From NCBI GenBank assembly GCA_913020705.1, contig CAJWBY010000167.1:1-9332 (forward strand): a stretch of 9,332 nucleotides of DNA, written 5' to 3'. The stretch's first letter is position 1. Each line of letters opens with the position of its first letter. This document shows, piece by piece, positions 1-3,967 of this stretch. The translations under genes and the position numbers were made by a program. The notes under the pieces were generated by a model that did not search any database, was not told the DNA's origin, and was given only the letters and a program-made list of their open reading frames with translations. This stretch comes from an uncultured Colwellia sp. Its GTDB lineage: Bacteria; Pseudomonadota; Gammaproteobacteria; Enterobacterales; Alteromonadaceae.

Positions 1-174
1 TTTGCTAACCTAGATTCAATGCTCGGACAAGTAAGGTTTTTATGAAAAACCGTGGGGGTAATGTTTATACCCGTATTTCACTGAGTTTCATATGAACTAC
101 AATATTTCACAAACTACTTAACGCTGCACAACATTAGCATTGTTAAGCTTTCGGGATGCGATTAATTAATGTCC
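1..174. other. Intergenic segment with no identifiable gene
   Basis: No convincing gene is seen. Reading from base 1, a short open frame of 14 codons ends at a TGA at 43-45 and could be the tail of a plus-strand gene cut by the window edge, but it is too short to judge. Around that stop is a small perfect hairpin (35-51). The rest is AT-rich sequence just beyond the stop codon of the minus-strand gene. Confidence 0.5.
35..51. terminator. Small perfect hairpin, possible weak terminator
   Basis: Seven-base arms GGTTTTT and AAAAACC flank a three-base loop. The arm contains five T, so transcription arriving from either side would give an A/U-rich hairpin. It could end transcripts of the minus-strand gene at 175-687 or of a plus-strand gene ending near 45. 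There is no separate long T-run after a GC-rich stem, so this is a weak call. Confidence 0.25.
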
Positions 175-687
175 TTATTTATGGTGCATTTTATGCTTGG
201 AATGCCTTGAAATCGCATGACGAGAATGGTCACTTAATTGGGCTTCAAACCATTGGTGAATAGCTGTTACAAGCGAAGCTATATCCGTTGAATAAATGAT
301 TTTTGCTCCATTGGGCAAATCTTCATAGACAACATTAATCTGATTGAGTTTTGCCTTCCGTAACTCCCCTAAGCCTGGCATGTTATCGCCATGAATTTTT
401 GCAGGATTAGAAAAATCACCTCGCTGAAATTCAGCAGAAATTTTAAACAAATGCTTACGAATTAACTTTATTTGTTCACTATTACCAGGGTTTTTAACAA
501 TAACTTCTTGAACGCCTCCTTTTGCAGTTTTAGAAAAAATATGAATCGTTAGCTCTAAATCAAATGGCATCACATGGACACCTTGTTTGACTATTTCGTC
601 AAGTCGTTCTTCGCTTGCCTTTTCTACAGCATAAACAGGACCTATAATTAATAATATGCTTAATACAGGTGCAAATAAATATTTCAT
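175..687 (-). CDS. Small secreted protein with His-rich tail (family often labelled 'aspartate carbamoyltransferase')
   Basis: This 170-residue protein has a clear signal peptide (residues 1-20, cleavage after VYA). The mature part carries a pattern I recognise from a conserved exported family: HVMPFDLE near 38-45, GGVQ at 57-60, QIKLIRKHL at 72-80, GDFSNPAKIHG at 90-100, DNMPGL at 101-106, and IHQWFEAQLSDH at 143-154. Family members are frequently annotated 'aspartate carbamoyltransferase', but the protein is far too short for that enzyme, lacks its motifs, and is exported, so the name should not be trusted. The C-terminus (154-169) has six His, which suggests metal binding (inference). The start is supported by an AAAGGA ribosome-binding site at 693-698 on the plus-strand coordinates. 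It is divergent from the rest of the window. The biochemical function is unknown. Confidence 0.85.
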   Translation of the reverse strand: MKYLFAPVLSILLIIGPVYAVEKASEERLDEIVKQGVHVMPFDLELTIHIFSKTAKGGVQEVIVKNPGNSEQIKLIRKHLFKISAEFQRGDFSNPAKIHGDNMPGLGELRKAKLNQINVVYEDLPNGAKIIYSTDIASLVTAIHQWFEAQLSDHSRHAISRHSKHKMHHK

Positions 688-729
688 AATTTTCCTTTAA
701 ACTCTACAAGTTTTTTTCTAGACCCGTGT

Positions 730-747
730 AACCTAGCTTGCTAGGTT
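730..747. repeat. Perfect 8-bp inverted repeat
   Basis: AACCTAGC and GCTAGGTT are separated by TT; as RNA this would be a 7-bp stem with a CTTG tetraloop. It lies 43 bases upstream of the minus-strand start codon, in its probable leader or promoter. It could be an operator for that gene or a leader hairpin. No T-tract follows that would make it a good terminator on the plus strand. Confidence 0.5.
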
Positions 748-769
748 GTTTGATTGTTGATTGAAACCC

Positions 770-798
770 TTGACGCTAATAACTCTATGCGGGATAAC
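770..798 (+). promoter_or_regulatory. Sigma-70-like promoter with no obvious gene downstream
   Basis: TTGACG (770-775, 5 of 6 consensus) and GATAAC (793-798, 4 of 6) are separated by exactly 17 bases. Transcription would begin near 805, directly at the left arm of a bulged inverted repeat (806-888). No protein gene follows for hundreds of bases, so it is either a chance match or the promoter of an unannotated RNA. Confidence 0.3.
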
Positions 799-805
799 AT
801 ACATA

Positions 806-888
806 TATTACAAGAATAAACAGATTTAGATAACATTCAACACATGAATGCTCGCTGTTGGCCTAATAGCTATTTAAATCTTGTAATA
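806..888 (+). repeat. Bulged long inverted repeat, possible RNA stem
   Basis: TATTACAAG (806-814) pairs perfectly with CTTGTAATA (880-888). The pairing continues as ATTTA with TAAAT if about nine bases on the left side are looped out, giving a 14-bp interrupted stem. It is AT-rich and could be chance, but it starts where a transcript from the 770-798 promoter-like site would start. A T-rich run (about 936-953) lies further on, without a strong stem in front of it. Confidence 0.25.
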
Positions 889-1126
889 AAATACAGTAAA
901 AAATGAAAGTGAATAGGCGATGGCCAAATTTTCTTTCTTTTTTATCCCATGAATATCCTTAAAAACAATCTTTTAAACTGGGTTTTGAAAAAATGGAGCT
1001 TTTGGTGGGTTTAATAGATAATGAAATCAACAAAAAGGTGTGTCATAAATATTGTTTGCAAATTTATTGAATGACAACTTTTGGCTGAAAATGAGGGTTT
1101 GTATTTCGGGGAATAATTTGACTAGG

Positions 1127-1141
1127 TGAGCTAGCTGCTCA
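1127..1141. repeat. Small inverted repeat before a short ORF
   Basis: TGAGC and GCTCA flank a TAGCT loop, immediately before the ATG at 1142. It overlaps the AGGTGAG sequence (1124-1130) that would be the ribosome-binding site of the short ORF, so if that ORF is translated the hairpin could hide its site. Short enough to be chance. Confidence 0.25.
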
Positions 1142-1294
1142 ATGATCACTACCGAACCTAATCAGTCTGCCCGTTGTGCCATTTATACGACTTTTCCTCC
1201 CTCAGACTACAAGCTGATCCGGCTTACGCAGTATCTATTGGTGCCTTGCTTGTTAAGGTTAGCTTCCTTATCTATCTCCTTAAAAAGAAGGTAA
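1142..1294 (+). other. Possible 50-residue small ORF in a GC-richer patch
   Basis: An ATG at 1142 opens 50 codons to a TAA at 1292-1294. The predicted peptide has a polar N-terminal half (MITTEPNQSARC...) and a Leu-rich stretch near residues 32-45 that ends in KRR. An AGGTGAG sequence lies 11 bases before the ATG, slightly far for a ribosome-binding site. The patch stands out by GC content from the AT-rich flanks, as a coding relic or acquired fragment would. I recognise no family. It may equally be a fossil of a mobile element or a structured RNA. Confidence 0.2.
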
Positions 1295-1374
1295 TTGCAC
1301 CTAGAGGTTGGCTTAATTTAAGGCCAATATAACCGCCTAATAATTAAACTATGTTATTTAAATCATAATTTGTT

Positions 1375-1455
1375 GGGATATGCCTTGTTTATTTGATTTT
1401 ATTTGGTTTTACCTGTAATTTTCATAATCTTGATTAAAAAAGTAGGGCATATCCC
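1375..1455. repeat. Pair of perfect 10-bp inverted repeats 61 bases apart
   Basis: GGGATATGCC (1375-1384) and GGCATATCCC (1446-1455) are exact reverse complements in a T-rich stretch upstream of the Fur box. Possible roles are two oppositely oriented regulator sites (DNA looping) or the base of a long RNA stem. The GC-bearing arms stand out against the very AT-rich surroundings, which makes chance less likely. Confidence 0.5.
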
Positions 1456-1503
1456 CTATTTTCTAAAGAAACAATGTATTTTTGGTCGAAATTTAGAGTT
1501 ATT

Positions 1504-1531
1504 TTGATAAAGTAAAATTGAATATTATTAA
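1504..1531 (+). promoter_or_regulatory. Candidate promoter for the exported protein gene at 1668
   Basis: TTGATA (1504-1509) and TATTAA (1526-1531) are separated by 16 bases; each matches 4-5 of 6 sigma-70 consensus positions. The predicted start near 1538 would place the Fur box (1545-1559) just downstream, a position where repressor binding would block transcription. AT-richness makes such matches common, so the assignment rests mainly on its position next to the Fur box. Confidence 0.35.
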
Positions 1532-1544
1532 ATACAAATATTAT

Positions 1545-1559
1545 TGATAATCGTTATCA
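1545..1559. promoter_or_regulatory. Fur box (iron-responsive operator)
   Basis: TGATAATCGTTATCA fits the 7-1-7 Fur consensus TGATAATNATTATCA with a single mismatch, and the 19-base classical box is matched at 15 of 19 positions (1540-1558). The outer six bases on each side are a perfect dyad. It lies 109 bases before the start codon at 1668, so the gene is probably repressed by Fur with iron. Zur or another Fur-family regulator is possible, since their boxes are related. Confidence 0.7.
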
Positions 1560-1667
1560 TTTGTTTAGAAAGGGTTTGTTTGATTTATTTTCTTTACTTT
1601 TTTGGCATGGATAGTGCTTTGATGTTAATGAAGCAATTCATTTAAATAACTGATCATAGAGAAAATA

Positions 1668-2435
1668 ATGCAAAAAATCACAACTAAGAAAATCGTATTA
1701 ACAGCAATCACGGGGGTTGCTCTTGTAGCAAGTCAAATGGCAACTGCTCACACTAGGTTACAAACACCAACAATTGATGAAAATAGTGCTTTTCATGGTA
1801 GCGATTATAATAATGAAGTCATTGGTCATGGTTGTAAGGACGAAACAGGAGCTTCTGTAATTGATACAATAGCTACTGTTGTTGTCTTTCCAGATGGTAA
1901 AGATTCTTCAATAACTGTAGATGGCGAAGCTGTTGAGCAAGACCTAACTGATTTTGTTTCAAACTATGGTAGCCCGATGAAAGTTATTCAGAGTAACGAT
2001 GTATTTACAACACAAGAATCGATAAAAGACGATTTGGGTAATTCGCTTGGCTATTATGCGTATGGTAATCAATTAAAAGCAGGATTTACTGGTCTCATTC
2101 CTTTTCGAACAAGTGGTGTTATTATTGAGCCAACTTCTTGTGCAAAAACTGTCAAATTTATAGTGGCTATTGCTGATATTTGTGAAGTGACTAGTACTAG
2201 TGGTTTTTCTGATTCAACAGTCATGTTATGGACGCCTTCAGTGGGTTCTATATTTGATGGTGGCGAAGATCTAAATGGCTATAACTCTCCTGCATCACTA
2301 ACAGTAAGTCGTACAAGTGATATGCCTGAGTCTTGTGGCGATGGTGTTGATGTTGTAGTCACGCATTCTGCAGCACAACTGGATCGTGATATGACAATTG
2401 AAGTTGATGGAACACAGGTTTGGCCAACTGAATAG
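1668..2435 (+). CDS. Exported YcnI/DUF1775-like protein with predicted N-terminal histidine
   Basis: This 255-residue protein has a signal peptide with a clean cleavage site ATA|H, so the mature chain should begin with His28. Its start (HTRLQTP...), the HGC at 54-56 and the following beta-strand VIDTIATVVVFPDG resemble the DUF1775/YcnI layout, in which the N-terminal His together with a Glu binds copper (monohistidine brace). Glu38 and Glu50 are candidate partners, and a Trp is present at 188. Four Cys (56, 158, 172, 223) could form two disulfides in the periplasm. No membrane anchor follows, unlike many YcnI proteins, and the sequence is rather diverged, so the family link is by pattern only. 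The start has an AGAGAA ribosome-binding site. It is a single-gene unit: Fur box upstream, terminator downstream. Likely role: metal, perhaps copper, binding in the periplasm (inference). Confidence 0.7.
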   Translation: MQKITTKKIVLTAITGVALVASQMATAHTRLQTPTIDENSAFHGSDYNNEVIGHGCKDETGASVIDTIATVVVFPDGKDSSITVDGEAVEQDLTDFVSNYGSPMKVIQSNDVFTTQESIKDDLGNSLGYYAYGNQLKAGFTGLIPFRTSGVIIEPTSCAKTVKFIVAIADICEVTSTSGFSDSTVMLWTPSVGSIFDGGEDLNGYNSPASLTVSRTSDMPESCGDGVDVVVTHSAAQLDRDMTIEVDGTQVWPTE

Positions 2436-2455
2436 GTCTACAACTGACTAGAATG

Positions 2456-2482
2456 TAACATGCTTTCTAAAAAAGCATGTTA
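2456..2482 (+). repeat. Perfect 11-bp hairpin after the YcnI-like gene
   Basis: TAACATGCTTT and AAAGCATGTTA flank a five-base loop, 21 bases after the stop codon. It is not followed by a T-run, so it probably protects the 3' end of the mRNA rather than terminating, unless the reverse strand is considered. The true terminator appears to be the next hairpin. Confidence 0.55.
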
Positions 2483-2508
2483 GTTCATGCAAGCTTGAGA
2501 TTGTTAAT

Positions 2509-2542
2509 ATAGCCAGTTATTTCCATAACTGGCTATTTCTTT
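2509..2542 (+). terminator. Rho-independent terminator
   Basis: A perfect 12-bp stem (ATAGCCAGTTAT with ATAACTGGCTAT) with a TTCC tetraloop is followed directly by TTCTTT. This ends the Fur-controlled transcript and separates it from the operon that begins at 2702. Confidence 0.8.
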
Positions 2543-2701
2543 ATCTGGCTTACTTTTTAATACACTGAACTTTTGCTCTTTTTATACTCAATCTGTAAAA
2601 GCTTTGTTTTCGTCTAGTGTTTAAGGAAGGTGTTAAACTAAAAAGATTATTCTGGCAAATGTTCTATATTTTAAATCGTATAAATAAATTTTAAAGATAA
2701 G

Positions 2702-3154
2702 ATGAAATCAATAAAATCATGTATTAATCTATCATTATTGATAGCATCAATTGGATACAGTGCTTGTAGCCTATCACATAGCGCTGGAGCTACCTTAGGC
2801 GCTGATGGAACTAGTGCAAGTGCAACGGCACTTGCTGCAGTTAGTTGTTTTGACGATGGTAATGGTGAACCTGAGGGACTTTTTACCCAGATAAAAGATT
2901 TGTCAGAGCCTGTAACCGGTCTGTTTATTAACATACAGTTATATAAAGGAACGCAAGCAACCAGTACTACAGATACTATATCTGGCGATGCTGACTTTAG
3001 TGAGGGTGTACAGTTGAACGGTGGAGCAGGTACTTATCAAATGATACTTAATAAAACAAATGTGGGAGCAAGGGCTTTTGAAGTCGTCTGGCATTGTATG
3101 ACAGCTGACCATACTCATACGGGAACTGATATTGTTGTTCGCCAATTCCAGTAA
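2702..3154 (+). CDS. Small exported protein with Cys/Met/His cluster, function unknown
   Basis: The 150-residue protein has a hydrophobic signal peptide. Two processing routes are possible: signal peptidase I after SLS, leaving His26 as the first residue (HSAGATLG...), or lipidation at Cys22 through a poor lipobox (YSAC). The first gives the same N-terminal-His arrangement as the gene upstream. The mature part has CFDDGNG at 49-55, a Gly-rich middle, and WHCMTADHTHTGTD at 130-143, where His131, Cys132, Met133, His137 and His139 could bind copper or Cys132 could pair with Cys49. I have seen similar small exported proteins but cannot name the family. It is the first gene of the operon, 44 bases before tlpA-like. 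The weak AAAGATAAG before the ATG is the only ribosome-binding site. An overlapping minus-strand frame is a shadow. Confidence 0.75.
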   Translation: MKSIKSCINLSLLIASIGYSACSLSHSAGATLGADGTSASATALAAVSCFDDGNGEPEGLFTQIKDLSEPVTGLFINIQLYKGTQATSTTDTISGDADFSEGVQLNGGAGTYQMILNKTNVGARAFEVVWHCMTADHTHTGTDIVVRQFQ

Positions 3155-3198
3155 ACCTACACATTTGGTATGCTATCAACAAACTGCTTTTTAAAAAA

Positions 3199-3723
3199 AT
3201 GAATTTGATAAAAAACCTATTATTCTCAGTCCTTTTAGGCACTACTTTTGTATATACTGCAAATTCTCAAGAAGTAGGTCAAGCTATAGCGCCTTGCGTA
3301 CTTTCACAATTGAACACTAGTGAACCAGTAGACCTAAAAAGCTTTGAAGGACAGGTTGTATATATTGATTTTTGGGCTTCTTGGTGTCCTCCCTGCGTTA
3401 AATCCTTTCCTTTTTTAAATGGCTTGCATAATCAATATCATTCTGAAGGCTTGCGAGTTATTGGTATTAATCTAGATGAAGTTACTGAAGATGCAACAAG
3501 GTTTGCAAGCAAAAACCCCGTTGACTTTATGCTTGCGAAAGATAATACAAAATCATGTGCAAAAGACCTGGGCGTTATAGCTATGCCAACATCTTATTTA
3601 ATTGACCGAAAAGGTGTTATTCGCCATATTCATTTAGGTTTTCGTTCCGGTCAAGCAGATGAGTTACATAAGCAAGTTCAGTTGTTATTATCCGAATCAG
3701 CTGTTAAATCTCCAGTATCTTGA
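3199..3723 (+). CDS. TlpA-like periplasmic thioredoxin
   Basis: This 174-residue protein has a signal peptide (about 1-23) and a thioredoxin fold of the TlpA/ResA group. The active site is WCPPC (62-66) after the YIDFWAS strand, and the cis-proline loop is MPTSYLID (Pro130). The WCPPC dipeptide is typical of reducing, membrane-facing TlpA proteins that handle thiols in cytochrome or copper-site maturation. Extra cysteines at 33 and 120 are outside the core and could form a structural disulfide. It is soluble after cleavage. It follows the small exported protein by 44 bases and precedes the DUF4266 lipoprotein by 22 bases, whose Cys tail is an obvious candidate substrate (inference). No good Shine-Dalgarno precedes the ATG, so translation may be coupled or rely on the A-rich leader. 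Confidence 0.9.
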   Translation: MNLIKNLLFSVLLGTTFVYTANSQEVGQAIAPCVLSQLNTSEPVDLKSFEGQVVYIDFWASWCPPCVKSFPFLNGLHNQYHSEGLRVIGINLDEVTEDATRFASKNPVDFMLAKDNTKSCAKDLGVIAMPTSYLIDRKGVIRHIHLGFRSGQADELHKQVQLLLSESAVKSPVS

Positions 3724-3745
3724 TTCAGCTTACACCATCCGCGGT

Positions 3746-3967
3746 ATGAAATTATCCAAGCTTGTTGTTCTGATATTGCTTCTAGTAACTCAACTAGTGG
3801 GGTGTGCTCATGTTGAGCCATGGGAACGGGGCAATCTTGCAAAACAACATATGTCATTAGATCCTCATCCTTTACAAAGTACCTTACGCTCTCATAATTA
3901 CGGCAGTCGCGAGGCTTCAGTCAGTAGTAGTTCTGCAACTGGGGGCGGTGGTTGTGGTTGCTATTAA
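3746..3967 (+). CDS. DUF4266 small lipoprotein with Gly/Cys C-terminal tail
   Basis: A 73-residue protein. The lipobox LVGC (17-20) predicts lipidation at Cys20, and Ala at +2 favours outer-membrane sorting. The sequence after it, VEPWERGNLA (23-32), then MSLDPHPL (36-43), a Ser-rich stretch and the ending GGGGCGCY (66-73), is the DUF4266 signature as I know it. The tail Cys70 and Cys72 in a Gly context could be a metal site, a disulfide, or a site of modification. An upstream in-frame ATG exists at 3659 inside the tlpA-like gene, but the lipobox position and family length support 3746. The function of the family is unknown; it recurs beside DUF3570, TlpA-like and ApbE genes. The last 20 bases overlap the next gene. 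Confidence 0.85.
   Translation: MKLSKLVVLILLLVTQLVGCAHVEPWERGNLAKQHMSLDPHPLQSTLRSHNYGSREASVSSSSATGGGGCGCY

Larger units (their letters stand above)
688..1667. other. 980-base gap between divergent genes
   Basis: No long gene on either strand. It holds the ribosome-binding site of the minus-strand gene, an inverted repeat at 730-747, a plus-strand promoter-like site at 770-798 followed by a bulged inverted repeat at 806-888, a patch of higher GC (about 58 of 120 bases in 1131-1250) containing a 50-codon ORF, a spaced 10-bp inverted-repeat pair (1375-1455), and the promoter and Fur box of the downstream gene. The length and the composition change suggest a decayed insertion or a noncoding RNA region, but no transposase or RNA family is recognisable. 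Confidence 0.6.

Noticed and set aside
1..45. C-terminal end of a plus-strand gene entering from the left
   Set aside because: Only 14 codons before a stop, too little to support a call.
175..687. True aspartate carbamoyltransferase
   Set aside because: At 170 residues with a signal peptide and none of the carbamoyl-phosphate or aspartate binding motifs, it cannot be that enzyme.
688..1667. CRISPR array, tRNA, rRNA or intact insertion sequence in the long gap
   Set aside because: No regularly spaced repeats, no tRNA-like cloverleaf, no transposase-length frame and no terminal repeats with target duplication were seen.
2671..2934. Minus-strand ORF of 87 codons over the start of the small exported protein gene
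   Set aside because: It is antisense to a gene with a signal peptide and operon context, has no ribosome-binding site and no recognisable domain.
3659..3745. Longer start for the DUF4266 gene inside the tlpA-like gene
   Set aside because: It would add 29 residues ahead of the lipoprotein signal, which must be near the N-terminus, and would overlap the tlpA-like gene.
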